A DNA stretch of 64,000 nucleotides from Mycobacterium paraense. GTDB lineage: Bacteria; Actinomycetota; Actinomycetes; Mycobacteriales; Mycobacteriaceae. Within the stretch, counting starts at the first letter, position 1. Every line of letters begins with the position of its first letter. The notes below the pieces were generated by a model. That model did not search any database. It had not been told where the DNA came from and saw nothing but the letters and a program-made list of their open reading frames with translations. Where the stretch lies: the NCBI RefSeq assembly GCF_002101815.1, contig NZ_LQPM01000003.1, positions 124,001-188,000 of the forward strand. Reading direction: 5' to 3'. Shown in pieces: positions 42,313 to 50,424 of this stretch. Both the position numbers and the translations under genes were made by a program.

Positions 42313-42994
42313 AGCCCGCGCCGCGCAGCGTGTGGATCATGGGTTCGCGACCGTTGTCAATCTTCTTGCGCAGGTAGGAGATGTAGAGCTCGACGATGTT
42401 GGATCGGCCGCCGAAGTCGTAGCTCCACACCCGGTCCAGGATCTGCGCCTTGCTCAGCACGCGCTTGGAGTTGCGCATCATGAAGCGCAGCAGCTCGAAC
42501 TCGGTGGAGGTCAAGGAGATTGGCTCGCCGGCGCGCGTGACCTCGTGACTGTCCTCGTCCAGCACCAAGTCGCCGACCACCAGCTGTGCCCCGCTGTCGA
42601 CCGTCGTGACGCCGGTACGCCGGAGCAGCGCCCGCAACCGCAGCACCACCTCTTCGATGCTGAACGGCTTGGTCACGTAGTCGTCGCCGCCCGCGGTCAG
42701 CCCGGCGATGCGGTCTTCCACAGCATCCTTGGCCGTCAGCAACAGCACCGGCAGCTGGGGGTTCTCCTCGCGGAGCTTGTGCAGCACGTCCAGCCCGCTC
42801 ATGTCCGGGAGCATGACGTCGAGAACGACCACATCGGGCCGTTGCGCCCTCGCCGAGGCGATGGCCGAGGACCCGTCGCCGGCGGTGGAAATGTTCCAGC
42901 CCTCGTACCGCAGTGCCATGGACACCATTTCGGCCAACACCGCTTCGTCGTCAACGACGAGGACATTGATCGGATTGCCGTCGGCTCGACACAT
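42290..42994 (-). CDS. tcrX: Response regulator TcrX (OmpR family)
   Basis: A 234-residue regulator. The receiver domain has the acidic pair Asp15-Asp16, phospho-acceptor Asp59 in VVLDVMLPDMSG, and Lys in DDYVTKPFS. The winged-helix domain has VLSKAQILDRVWSYDFGGRSNIVELYISYLRKK. ATG 42994 gives exactly the remembered length of Rv3765c. Partner of TcrY just downstream. In M. tuberculosis TcrX acts under low iron and in persistence. Confidence 0.96.
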   Translation of the reverse strand: MCRADGNPINVLVVDDEAVLAEMVSMALRYEGWNISTAGDGSSAIASARAQRPDVVVLDVMLPDMSGLDVLHKLREENPQLPVLLLTAKDAVEDRIAGLTAGGDDYVTKPFSIEEVVLRLRALLRRTGVTTVDSGAQLVVGDLVLDEDSHEVTRAGEPISLTSTEFELLRFMMRNSKRVLSKAQILDRVWSYDFGGRSNIVELYISYLRKKIDNGREPMIHTLRGAGYVLKPAR

Positions 42995-43090
42995 GACTAC
43001 CCGCTCTACGGACGCTCGCGACTGTGTCACAGGGTCCAGTATCCGCGGCGGACTGAGCCGACGCTATGGCGTTCCTATGCGTGTCCTGTG

Positions 43091-43125
43091 AAAAGATCGC
43101 GTGACCGCCGGGCGGTCACGCGATC
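43091..43125 (-). terminator. Intrinsic terminator (15-bp stem plus T-run)
   Basis: Bases 43095-43125 form a perfect 15-base inverted repeat around a single G (GATCGCGTGACCGCC and its complement). Read on the minus strand it is followed at once by TTTT (43094-43091). It lies 19 bases past the stop of the small membrane protein gene and ends that operon. A canonical U-tailed terminator is unusual in mycobacteria. Confidence 0.8.
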
Positions 43126-43143
43126 CGGTAGCCGGGCCGTGGG

Positions 43144-43299
43144 CTAATACCAATACCGCCTGCCGGCGACCGGGCGGCCGACAGAACCCAGGATCCACAG
43201 GACCGCGCCGATGACGAGCAGGATGATGCCGAGCACCCATAACAAATGGATGCCGAAGATGAATCCAAGAACAAGCAAGACGATGCCGAGGATGATCAT
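43144..43299 (-). CDS. Small hydrophobic protein, DUF6131-like
   Basis: A 51-residue protein that is almost all membrane: MIILGIVLLVLGFIFG and LLWVLGIILLVIGAVLWILG are two helices joined by a short turn, with a basic-aromatic tail ending GRRYWY. This is the DUF6131 pattern, common in Actinobacteria. AAGGA lies seven bases before ATG 43299. Second gene of the SigF-like transcription unit. Role unknown; envelope stress is a guess from the promoter. Confidence 0.82.
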   Translation of the reverse strand: MIILGIVLLVLGFIFGIHLLWVLGIILLVIGAVLWILGSVGRPVAGRRYWY

Positions 43300-43310
43300 G
43301 ACAATTTCCT

Positions 43311-43547
43311 TTACATGAGGGGTACTAGGCTGCTGGACATTGAGCTGGGCTGCGGAACTTTGCAATCCTTGACTTTCGGATTAACACCCGCATAGTTCAA
43401 CGGCCCGGCAATTACTGTCAACGCGATATTTCCCGCAGTGACACAGTTTGTTGAATCACCCTTGAAGTAGTCGCGCTGGAACGCCGCGAAAACTCCGATG
43501 AGCAGCCACACCAGGACAATCGCGCCGATCACTCCGCGTCCACGCAT
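43311..43547 (-). CDS. Small single-helix membrane protein
   Basis: A 78-residue protein. One membrane helix (VIGAIVLVWLLIGVFAAF, about 6-23) is followed by a short exported part with two Cys (TNCVTA and KDCKV) that could pair. The segment TAGNIALTVIAGPLNYAGVNPKV has the look of a conserved actinobacterial small protein. GGAGG stands five bases before ATG 43547. It begins the two-gene unit read from the SigF-like promoter at 43592-43616. Confidence 0.75.
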   Translation of the reverse strand: MRGRGVIGAIVLVWLLIGVFAAFQRDYFKGDSTNCVTAGNIALTVIAGPLNYAGVNPKVKDCKVPQPSSMSSSLVPLM

Positions 43548-43591
43548 GGTGACCTCCATTGTGTTCGAGAAAATTCCCGTGCGCCTAGCGT

Positions 43592-43616
43592 TACCCGTTC
43601 GACTTATGTCTAAACC
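43592..43616 (-). promoter_or_regulatory. SigF-type promoter (GGTTT-N15-GGGTA)
   Basis: On the minus strand GGTTT (43616-43612) and GGGTA (43596-43592) are exactly 15 bases apart, the mycobacterial SigF consensus as I know it (GGTTT, 15-17 bases, GGGTA). Transcription would start near 43585 and leave a short leader with GGAGG before ATG 43547. The -35 box overlaps the end of the YjbR gene. Confidence 0.7.
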
Positions 43617-44032
43617 TGGCCGATGTTGCCCCCCGTGAGCCAGGCTTCGGCTCGCTTCTTCGATGCGCGGGAAAGCCACGCGTCTTGAATCAACTCGGCC
43701 AGTTCCGTCGTCGTAATCTCGGCGAGTCGGCTGGCCCGCACCAGCACCGAGGGGTGTCCGTCGAAATGGCTGGTGGTGAAGAACGGCGACGCGGGATCCT
43801 GCGTGAGCGCGAGCTTGTCGCTGTCCGACTCCACCCAGAGCATGATCACGTCGGCGTAGCGTTCGCCGGTGTCCGGGTCGGTCGCGTCGGGCTGGGGAGT
43901 GCGGAAGAAGACGAACGACTTGCCGCCCACCTGATAGATCGGGTTGCCCTTCGGGCCTTCCAACCGCTTGACGTGGGGCATCGACGCGGCGATCCGATGC
44001 ACGTCGCTCACCCGGGCGGGCCGATCACCCAT
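43610..44032 (-). CDS. MmcQ/YjbR-family DNA-binding-fold protein
   Basis: A 140-residue protein with the YjbR (CyaY-like) double-wing fold: HRIAASMPHVKRLEG, then YQVGGKSFVFFR, a charged middle, HFDGHPSVLVR and the C-terminal IQDAWLSRASKKRAEAW. The family is of unknown biochemical role; some are thought to bind DNA. ATG 44032. It diverges from the GH25-like gene. Confidence 0.85.
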   Translation of the reverse strand: MGDRPARVSDVHRIAASMPHVKRLEGPKGNPIYQVGGKSFVFFRTPQPDATDPDTGERYADVIMLWVESDSDKLALTQDPASPFFTTSHFDGHPSVLVRASRLAEITTTELAELIQDAWLSRASKKRAEAWLTGGNIGQV

Positions 44033-44101
44033 GGCCGCGACATTACCGCCCGGATCTGTAGCATGGCGAGTGGCGTTGCGGTAAAGGGGGATTGATGTGC
44101 G

Positions 44102-44935
44102 GTGACTGACACCCTGTTCGCTGACGTCTCCGAATTTCAAGTGCCCGTGAATGATTCGTATCCCTACCGGGTGCTTTCGATCCGCGCCAGTGACGGCACC
44201 TATCAGGATCACAACTTCGCGGCCAACTACGCGTGGATGCGCACGGCCTTGGACAGCGGGCGCCTGACGTTTGGAATCGTCTACACCTATGTCCGCCCGA
44301 ATTGGTTGGACAACGCCAACACGGTGCGCTCGATGATCGACGCCGGCGGCGGCCTGCATCCGCGGGTCGCCTTGATGCTCGACGTGGAGTCGGGCGGCAA
44401 TCCGCCCGGCGACGGTTCGAGCTGGATCAACAGTCTGTACTGGAACCTGTCCGACTACGCCGGCGATCCCGCGCGAATCATCGGTTACGCCAACGCCTAT
44501 GACTTCTTCAACATGTGGCGGACCCGGCCCGACGGCTTGCGGGTCATCGGCGCCGGGTACGGCTCCGACCCGGACCTGCCCGGCCAGGTCGCGCACCAGT
44601 ACACCGACGGCACGGGTTTCAGCCCGAACCTGCCGCAGGGGTGTCCACCCTTCGGAAACTGCGACATGAACTCCGCCGACGGTCTGACACCGGAAGAGTT
44701 TGCCGCCGCCTGCGGCATCAGTGCGAACGGAGGATGGTTGATGGCACTCACCGACGCCGAGCAAGCCGAGCTGCTGAGCAAGGTCCGCGACATCTGGGAC
44801 CAGCTGCGCGGGCCGGACGGCGCGGGCTGGCCGCAGCTCGGTCAAAACAGCGAAGGGCAGGACCTCACGCCGGTCGACGCGATCGCTGCGATCAAGCAGG
44901 ACGTGGAGGCGATGCGGGCGACTTCGTCGGGCTAA
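44102..44935 (+). CDS. GH25-like lysin domain protein of mycobacteriophage type
   Basis: A 277-residue protein. The N-terminal part reads LFADVSEFQVPVNDSYPY and later ALMLDVESGGNPPGDG, the Asp and Asp-x-Glu pattern of GH25 (lysozyme-like) hydrolases that cut peptidoglycan. Very similar segments occur in mycobacteriophage lysins and minor tail proteins. The C-terminal part (from about 200) has SADGLTPEEFAAACGI, then an acidic helix. No signal peptide and no holin or Lysin B gene nearby, so it looks like a captured phage gene. Start GTG 44102. Confidence 0.82.
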   Translation: MTDTLFADVSEFQVPVNDSYPYRVLSIRASDGTYQDHNFAANYAWMRTALDSGRLTFGIVYTYVRPNWLDNANTVRSMIDAGGGLHPRVALMLDVESGGNPPGDGSSWINSLYWNLSDYAGDPARIIGYANAYDFFNMWRTRPDGLRVIGAGYGSDPDLPGQVAHQYTDGTGFSPNLPQGCPPFGNCDMNSADGLTPEEFAAACGISANGGWLMALTDAEQAELLSKVRDIWDQLRGPDGAGWPQLGQNSEGQDLTPVDAIAAIKQDVEAMRATSSG

Positions 44936-44956
44936 TCGGCTGCGCCGCCGCGGCTT

Positions 44957-45898
44957 TCACGCCTGCCGCTGCGCCGAGACATACAGCGTCGGCGGCATCA
45001 CGTGCCCGGTACCCTCCGGAATGCTGCGACCGTAGCGGGCCATCAACTCGGCAAACGTCGCCGTCGCCACGTCCCAGCCGTGCTCGCGCAACCAGCCGTC
45101 GACGGGTGTGCGTTCCTCGGGATACCAGAGGTCGTCGAAGTCGGTGACCTCGGTGTCGACCAGCCTGGCGGCCGCCGCGCGCATGCGCTGCATGTCCTCG
45201 CGCTGGCGCCGGACCAAGTCGGGGTCGGTGAATCCCGCGCCCGGCACGTTTGACGCCAGCCAGCTGCCTGGGGCGCTCAGCGAGTGGATGCGCTCGAACA
45301 GTAGGTCCTGTGCCTGTGCCGGCAGGTAACGGACCAGCCCCTCGGCCGACCAGACCGCCGGCCGCGAGGAGTCAAAACCCGCGTCCCGCAGCGCTTTCGG
45401 CCAATCCTGGCGCAGATCGATCGGCACGTTGACCAGCCGCGCCTTCGGGTCCGCGCCATGTTCGCGCAGCGTGTTGGACTTGAATTCCAGCACCTTGGGC
45501 TGGTCCAGCTCGTAGACGACCGTGCCGTCCGGCCAGGGCAGTCGCCAGGTGCGGGCGTCCAGCCCGGCAGCCAGAATCACCACCTGCCGGACGCCGGCGT
45601 CGGCCGCGCCGAGAAAGAACTCGTCGAAAAACGCTGTGCGCGTTGCCATGAAGTCGATCATCAGTTGTATCCGCGCCCGCACGTCCGGCTCCAGCTCCAC
45701 CGCCTTGGCCAGCAGCTTGGGGTCCGCGTAGATGCTCCACATCCCCTGGCCCGCGGCATCCACGAACACCCGCGCGAAGGGGTCGTTGATGAGTGGGTTC
45801 GCGCTCTCGGTCTCGGCGGCACGCGCCGCGGCGACGCCCAGCGCGGTGGCTCCCACGCTTTGAGTGATGTCCCAGGAATCGTTGTCGGTACGCGGCAT
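44957..45898 (-). CDS. SAM-dependent methyltransferase, LCMT/TIGR00027 family (Rv3767c-type)
   Basis: A 313-residue methyltransferase of the expanded mycobacterial family related to leucine carboxyl and O-methyltransferases. Motifs: [30 protein letters not shown], the SAM site [18 protein letters not shown], and [15 protein letters not shown] 45898 (MPRTDNDSW) is chosen because GAAGGGG lies six bases upstream and it matches the Rv3767c start. Natural acceptor unknown. Confidence 0.93.
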   Translation of the reverse strand: MPRTDNDSWDITQSVGATALGVAAARAAETESANPLINDPFARVFVDAAGQGMWSIYADPKLLAKAVELEPDVRARIQLMIDFMATRTAFFDEFFLGAADAGVRQVVILAAGLDARTWRLPWPDGTVVYELDQPKVLEFKSNTLREHGADPKARLVNVPIDLRQDWPKALRDAGFDSSRPAVWSAEGLVRYLPAQAQDLLFERIHSLSAPGSWLASNVPGAGFTDPDLVRRQREDMQRMRAAAARLVDTEVTDFDDLWYPEERTPVDGWLREHGWDVATATFAELMARYGRSIPEGTGHVMPPTLYVSAQRQA

Positions 45899-45998
45899 CG
45901 CCATCCCCTTCAAGCCCGAAGTCCGTTAGTTCCGCACACTATTGTTCCAGCCTCCGGCGCGACCCGCCGCCCGTGGCGGGTGACCTAGGCTGCTTTGC

Positions 45999-47030
45999 AT
46001 GACCGTCGACCTCGACGCCGTAGCGGGATGGATGTCCGACCAGGGGCTCGGCGAGGGACCGCTCGAGGACGTCGCCACCATCACCGGCGGAACGCAAAAC
46101 GTCATGCTGCGGTTCACCCGGGCCGGCCGGCCCTACGTGCTGCGGCGCGGGCCACGACATCTGCGGCCGCGCAGCAACAGCGTCATCCTGCGGGAAACCA
46201 AAGTCCTTGCGGCGTTGGCCGGCTCCGACGTGCCGCATCCGCACCTGATCGCCACCTGCGACGACCCCGCCGTGCTCGGCGACGCGGTCTTCTACCTGAT
46301 GGAACCGGTCGACGGCTTCAACGCCGGCGAGGGGTTGCCGCCCTTGCACGCGGGCGACCCGAAGGTGCGGTTCGGGATGGGGCTGTCGATGGCCGACGCC
46401 CTGGCGAAGTTGGGTGCCGTCGACCACGTCGCGGTGGGTCTGGCGGATTTCGGCAAGCCGGAGGGCTTTTTGGAGCGCCAGGTGCCGCGCTGGCTTTCGG
46501 AACTGGACTCCTACAGCGAGTACGACGGCTACCCCGGGCCGGAGATCCCGGGCATCGAGCAAGTGTCGGCCTGGTTGCAGCGCCGCCGCCCGACGACGTG
46601 GACGCCCGGGATCATGCACGGCGACTACCACGCCGCCAACGTCATGTTTTCGCGCACCGGCCCGGAGGTCGTCGCGATCGTCGACTGGGAGATGTGCACG
46701 ATCGGCGACCCCCTGCTGGACCTGGGCTGGCTGCTTGCCACGTGGCGCCAGCCCGACGGGTCCAGCGTGTTCGGCCACGCCCTCGGCGGGCAGGACGGCC
46801 TGGCCAGCACCGATGACCTGTTCCAGCGGTACGCCGCCAACACCACCCGCGACCTGTCGCACATCACCTGGTACACGGTGTTGGCCTGCTTCAAGCTCGG
46901 CATCGTGATCGAGGGCACGCTGGCGCGGGCGTGCGCGGGCAAGGCGGAAAAGGAGGTCGGCGACCAACTGCACGCCGCCACGGTGCATTTGTTCGAGCGG
47001 GCGCTGACGCTTATCGACACGCAACCCTGA
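45999..47030 (+). CDS. APH-fold phosphotransferase (ACAD10/11 kinase-domain type)
   Basis: A 343-residue member of the same group as the proteins at 31028 and 33523. It has ITGGTQNVMLRF (nucleotide loop), GIMHGDYHAANVMF (Brenner) and AIVDWEMCTIGDPLLDLGW. No resistance-type features. It is not in an operon with an ACAD here, and is divergent from the methyltransferase. Substrate probably a hydroxyl-bearing acyl-CoA or small alcohol. Confidence 0.88.
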   Translation: MTVDLDAVAGWMSDQGLGEGPLEDVATITGGTQNVMLRFTRAGRPYVLRRGPRHLRPRSNSVILRETKVLAALAGSDVPHPHLIATCDDPAVLGDAVFYLMEPVDGFNAGEGLPPLHAGDPKVRFGMGLSMADALAKLGAVDHVAVGLADFGKPEGFLERQVPRWLSELDSYSEYDGYPGPEIPGIEQVSAWLQRRRPTTWTPGIMHGDYHAANVMFSRTGPEVVAIVDWEMCTIGDPLLDLGWLLATWRQPDGSSVFGHALGGQDGLASTDDLFQRYAANTTRDLSHITWYTVLACFKLGIVIEGTLARACAGKAEKEVGDQLHAATVHLFERALTLIDTQP

Positions 47031-47049
47031 CCCACTAACATCTCCCCCC

Positions 47050-47538
47050 GTGCCGTACCGCGAGAATCCCGACTTCTACTCCGAGCCCACCCAGGCCGCA
47101 TACGGCGGCTACTACGACGAACCGGCGCCGCAGCCGCCCGAGCCGCCGACGCCCTGGTATCGCCGCCCGGCGGCGCTGGTCGCCGCCGGCGCGCTCGCGG
47201 TGATCGTGCTCGGTCTCGCCGCGTACGCGGTGGTCAACCTGGTGGCCGGCTCCCCCGCGCCGAAGGCTCCGAGCACCACCACGACCACGACGCCCGTCAC
47301 CACCACGCCGGCGCCGACCACGACGGCGGAGACGCCTCGGCACCACGGCGGCGGCGGGGGCGCGCCGACGCAGACCGTCACCGAGACGGCGCCGCCGCCG
47401 AGCACCGACACGCCCACGGACACGGCGACCACGACCGTCCCGCCCAGCACGGTCACGGTGTCACCGAGCACCGAAACCAGCACCGTCACCCAGACCGTGA
47501 CGGTTCCCCCGCGGCGACCGTTCCAGCCGCGCCCATAG
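47050..47538 (+). CDS. Pro/Thr-rich single-pass membrane protein
   Basis: A 162-residue protein. A Tyr/Pro-rich cytoplasmic start is followed by one membrane helix (about 45-66), then a long Thr/Pro/Ser tail (TTTTTTPVTTTPAPTTT and PPSTVTVSPSTETSTVTQTV) exposed outside. Such tails are often O-mannosylated in mycobacteria. It begins 19 bases after the APH-fold gene, so both may share a transcript. GTG 47050 is the start. No enzymatic domain. Confidence 0.78.
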   Translation: MPYRENPDFYSEPTQAAYGGYYDEPAPQPPEPPTPWYRRPAALVAAGALAVIVLGLAAYAVVNLVAGSPAPKAPSTTTTTTPVTTTPAPTTTAETPRHHGGGGGAPTQTVTETAPPPSTDTPTDTATTTVPPSTVTVSPSTETSTVTQTVTVPPRRPFQPRP

Positions 47539-47575
47539 TGCAGACATAGCGGGGCTGTGCGGATAGCCTCCATGC

Positions 47576-48196
47576 GTGGATGTCGGGGACTCGGTCAGGC
47601 GCTCACTCGACCACTGGGAGCGGCGCGAGTGGGACACGGCGATGGTCCACGCCTGCAACGCCGTCGATGCCACCGCGAATAAGCGCTATGCGCAGGTCGG
47701 GATCGCCACCCGGTTCAAGCGCACCATCCGCGATTCGCTGGACATCTTCGGTGCGATGGCGGCCCCGGCGATCGACTTCGAGCGCAGCCGCTTCCCCATC
47801 GCGGTGAAGTCGGATCTGCCCGACGGCCGTCCCGACATCGCCGACGTCCTGTACGGCGTTCATCGCTGGAACCACGGCCACGACGACGAGTTGCCCGAGG
47901 GGTTCGAGCTGACGCCCTATGGCCCCCGCCCCGCGGGCGTGCAAATCTGGCGCACCGGAAAAGTCCAGCTTCCCGCCTCGGCCGCGATCGGCCTGTTGGC
48001 GGTCGCGGTTTTCTCGCCGGAGAACAAGGGTTCGGCCATCCCGGATGGCTACCAGCTGAGCTGGTACCAGTACGTCTTCATCATCTGCCTGTGGTGGGGA
48101 TGGCAGGATCACTTCCGCGAGATCATCCGCGCCGCCCCGATCCCGAAGACGACTCTCGACTTCTCCGAGTTCTGGGACGACTGGACGCCGGTGTAG
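47576..48196 (+). CDS. Hypothetical protein, 206 residues
   Basis: I do not recognise the family. The N-terminal half is helical (RSLDHWERREWDTAMVHACNAVDATANKRY) and resembles cellular-protein helical bundles; the middle has DLPDGRPDIADVLYGVHRWNHGHDDELP, with several Asp and His; the C-terminus has SWYQYVFIICLWWGWQDHFREI, Trp-rich. No signal peptide. The start is GTG 47576. The GNAT gene follows after 17 bases. Confidence 0.72.
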   Translation: MDVGDSVRRSLDHWERREWDTAMVHACNAVDATANKRYAQVGIATRFKRTIRDSLDIFGAMAAPAIDFERSRFPIAVKSDLPDGRPDIADVLYGVHRWNHGHDDELPEGFELTPYGPRPAGVQIWRTGKVQLPASAAIGLLAVAVFSPENKGSAIPDGYQLSWYQYVFIICLWWGWQDHFREIIRAAPIPKTTLDFSEFWDDWTPV

Positions 48197-48213
48197 GGGC
48201 CAGGGCAGCCGAC

Positions 48214-48756
48214 ATGCAACCGAGCATCGGCCTGGTCCGTCCGGCCGGCCCACAGGACGCGCCGGCCTGCGTGGCGATATACCGCCCCTACGTCCTGGAC
48301 ACGGCGATCAGCTGGGAGCTCGAAGTCCCGACCGTCGACGAGATGGCCGGGCGGATCGCCGCGGCTCGCGAGACCCACGAATGGCTCGTCCTCGAACACG
48401 ACGGCCGGGTCATCGGCTACGCCTACGGACACGCCCTTTATCGCGTGGCCTCCTACCGATGGGCGGCGCAGACCGGGATCTACGTCGACGCCGAGCACCA
48501 CCGCGCCGGCGGCGGCCGCGCGCTGTACACGCAACTGCTGCGCCGGCTCGCCGAGCGCGGCTACCGGCGGGCCATCGCCGGCATCACCCAACCCAACCCG
48601 GCCAGCAACGGTTTTCATCGATCCTTCGGGTTCACCGAAGCCGGCCTGTACCGCCGGGTCGAATGGAAGCACGGCAGCTGGCACGACGTCGCGTGGATGC
48701 AACTCGATCTGCTGGGCGATGCCGATGACGGCGGGCCGGCGGGCCCGATCACCTAG
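48214..48756 (+). CDS. GNAT acetyltransferase, phosphinothricin-acetyltransferase type
   Basis: A 180-residue N-acetyltransferase resembling Pat/Bar and YncA-type enzymes: VAIYRPYVLDTAISWELEVPT at the start, the acetyl-CoA loop AEHHRAGGGRALYTQLL, then NPASNGFHRSFGFTEAGLYRRV and WHDVAWMQ at the end. Likely acetylates an amino-acid analogue such as methionine sulfoximine or glufosinate. A strong hairpin at 48775-48808 follows. Confidence 0.92.
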   Translation: MQPSIGLVRPAGPQDAPACVAIYRPYVLDTAISWELEVPTVDEMAGRIAAARETHEWLVLEHDGRVIGYAYGHALYRVASYRWAAQTGIYVDAEHHRAGGGRALYTQLLRRLAERGYRRAIAGITQPNPASNGFHRSFGFTEAGLYRRVEWKHGSWHDVAWMQLDLLGDADDGGPAGPIT

Positions 48757-48774
48757 GCGGGCAGACATACTTCA

Positions 48775-48808
48775 GCTCGGGACGGGCCTTGGACTCGCCC
48801 GTCCCGAG
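48775..48808. terminator. Bidirectional hairpin terminator
   Basis: A perfect 13-base inverted repeat (GCTCGGGACGGGC and complement) around nine bases lies between the stop of the GNAT gene and the stop of the convergent Gly-rich gene. No U-run on either side. Confidence 0.6.
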
Positions 48809-48826
48809 CCGGAAGGTTGTAAGAGG

Positions 48827-48961
48827 CTAGCGCCCGCCGCCGGCGCCGCCACCGAAACGGCCACCGCCGGCGCCACCGCCCATGCGGCCGCCGCCCGCGC
48901 CACCGCCGAAGCGGCCGCCACCGGCGCCGCCACCGAAGCGCCCACCGCCCGCGCCGCCACC
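48827..48961. repeat. 27-bp tandem repeat, about five units
   Basis: A GC-rich 27-base minisatellite (pattern CCG-CCG-GCG-CCG-CCA-CCG-AAA-CGG on the plus strand) with small base changes between units. It would vary in copy number in frame. Confidence 0.7.
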
Positions 48962-48997
48962 GATACCCATCGTTTCCGCACTGCTGATCGTCATCAT
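48827..48997 (-). CDS. Small Gly/Arg-rich repeat protein (uncertain)
   Basis: A possible 56-residue protein: MMTISSAETMGI followed by five copies of a nine-residue unit GGGAGGGR with Phe or Met. It could be an RNA-binding RGG-like tail or only a coding shadow of a 27-base minisatellite. There is no clear ribosome site before the ATG pair at 48997/48994, so the call is tentative. It ends 19 bases from the terminator hairpin. Confidence 0.4.
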   Translation of the reverse strand: MMTISSAETMGIGGGAGGGRFGGGAGGGRFGGGAGGGRMGGGAGGGRFGGGAGGGR

Positions 48998-49073
48998 GGG
49001 CCGGAGGTTATAGCCGAATATCCGCGGCCACAACCAACTCCGTCTTAACGATTTGAACTAGGCCGGATATGAG

Positions 49074-49146
49074 CGCGCCCGAAGGGATTCGAACCCCTAA
49101 CCTTCTGATCCGTAGTCAGATGCTCTATCCGTTGAGCTACGGGCGC
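49074..49146 (-). tRNA. tRNA-Arg (anticodon ACG)
   Basis: A 73-base tRNA. The acceptor GCGCCCG pairs with CGGGCGC; the anticodon loop is CTACGGA (ACG), read as ICG after A34 deamination by TadA. T-loop GTTCGAATC. CCA is not encoded. The deaminase gene for its wobble base may be the one at 24363. Confidence 0.96.
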
Positions 49147-49181
49147 CTGTCTTCAATTGTCTCGCCCCCGAAAGGACTCCG

Positions 49182-49270
49182 CGGAGGCGAGAGGATTTGA
49201 ACCTCCGGTCCCCTTTGAGGGGGACAACTCATTAGCAGTGAGCCCCATTCGGCCGCTCTGGCACGCCTCC
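49182..49270 (-). tRNA. tRNA-Ser (anticodon GCT)
   Basis: An 89-base class-II tRNA. The acceptor GGAGGCG pairs with CGCCTCC, the anticodon loop is CTGCTAA (GCU, reads AGC/AGU), with a long variable arm TTGTCCCCCTCAAAGGGGA. CCA not encoded. Thirty-five bases from the tRNA-Arg and on the same strand, probably one transcript. Confidence 0.96.
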
Positions 49271-49359
49271 ATCGAACTTCCTGAGGGTACCCGAACCCCT
49301 CCAGGTGTCCCCGAACCGCCGGAGGCATAGCGTACACAGCGCCGACATATGCTGTCGAA

Positions 49360-50424
49360 GTGACCGCCCGCCTGCGACCCGAGCTGTCCGGGCTTCCGGT
49401 CTACGTACCCGGTAAAACGGTGCCGGGTTCGATCAAGCTGGCCAGCAACGAGACGGTGCACGGCCCGCTGCCCAGCGTCCGCGCGGCCATCGAACGGGCC
49501 ACCGACACGGTGCACCGCTACCCCGACAGCGCCAACCTGCTGCTCAAGGCGGCGCTGGCGAAACATCTCGGTGCGGACTTCGCGCCCGAGCAGGTCGCGG
49601 TGAGTTGCGGCTCGGTGAGTTTGTGCCAGCAGCTCATCCAGATCAGCGCCTCGGCCGGCGACGAGGTGGTGATGGGGTGGCACAGTTTCGAGCTGTACCC
49701 GCCCATGGTGCAGGTCGCCGGCGCCGTCGCGGTCAAGGTGCCGCTGGCAGACCACACTTTCGACCTCTACGCGATGCTGGCCGCGGTCACCGACCGGACG
49801 CGGTTGATCTTCGTCTGCAACCCCAACAATCCGACGTCCACGGTCGTCGACCCCGACGCCCTGGCCCGGTTCGTCGAGGCCGTGCCGCCGCACATCCTGA
49901 TCGCCATCGACGAGGCCTACGTCGAGTACATCCGCGACGGCATGGCGCCCAACAGCTTGGAGCTGGCCCGCGCCCGCGGCAATGTCGTTGTGCTGCGAAC
50001 CTTTTCGAAGGCATACGGGCTGGCGGGCCTGCGCGTCGGCTATGCCGTCGGCCACCCCGACCTGATCACGGCGCTGGACCAGGTCTACGTGCCGTTCGCC
50101 GTGACCAGCATCTCGCAGGCCGCCGCCATCGCCTCGCTGGACGCGGCCGAGGAGCTGCTGTCCCGCACCGACGCGGTGGTCGCCGAGCGCTCCCGGGTTT
50201 CCGCCGGCTTGCGCGACGCCGGGTACGCCCTGCCGCCGTCGCAGGCCAACTTCGTGTGGCTGCCGCTGGGTGCCCGCACCTCCGACTTCGTGACGCGGGC
50301 CGCCGACGCGCGCATCGTGGTCCGGCCGTTCGCGCCGGACGGCGTCCGGATCACCGTCGGGGCACCCGAGGAGAACGACGCCCTGCTGGCGTTTGCCCGC
50401 GACTGGATCAAGGAGAACCAATGA
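49360..50424 (+). CDS. hisC2: Aromatic/histidinol-phosphate aminotransferase HisC2
   Basis: A 354-residue class-I/II PLP aminotransferase. Motifs: PGSIKLASNETVHGP, FVCNPNNPTST (Asn for PLP), IDEAYVEYI (Asp for pyridine N), and the Schiff-base Lys in RTFSKAYGLAGLRVGY, with Arg near the C-terminus for the substrate carboxylate. The orthologue is Rv3772; mycobacterial second copies of HisC tend to serve phenylalanine/tyrosine transamination (Pat) rather than histidine. GTG 49360 start. It overlaps the next gene by ATGA. Confidence 0.93.
   Translation: MTARLRPELSGLPVYVPGKTVPGSIKLASNETVHGPLPSVRAAIERATDTVHRYPDSANLLLKAALAKHLGADFAPEQVAVSCGSVSLCQQLIQISASAGDEVVMGWHSFELYPPMVQVAGAVAVKVPLADHTFDLYAMLAAVTDRTRLIFVCNPNNPTSTVVDPDALARFVEAVPPHILIAIDEAYVEYIRDGMAPNSLELARARGNVVVLRTFSKAYGLAGLRVGYAVGHPDLITALDQVYVPFAVTSISQAAAIASLDAAEELLSRTDAVVAERSRVSAGLRDAGYALPPSQANFVWLPLGARTSDFVTRAADARIVVRPFAPDGVRITVGAPEENDALLAFARDWIKENQ

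Noticed and set aside
33532..46999. Aminoglycoside resistance genes from APH-type motifs
   Set aside because: The three proteins carry the ACAD10/11/LvaA form of the metal motif (DWEM-x-T-x-GDP) and lie in lipid-metabolism settings; nothing points to an antibiotic substrate.
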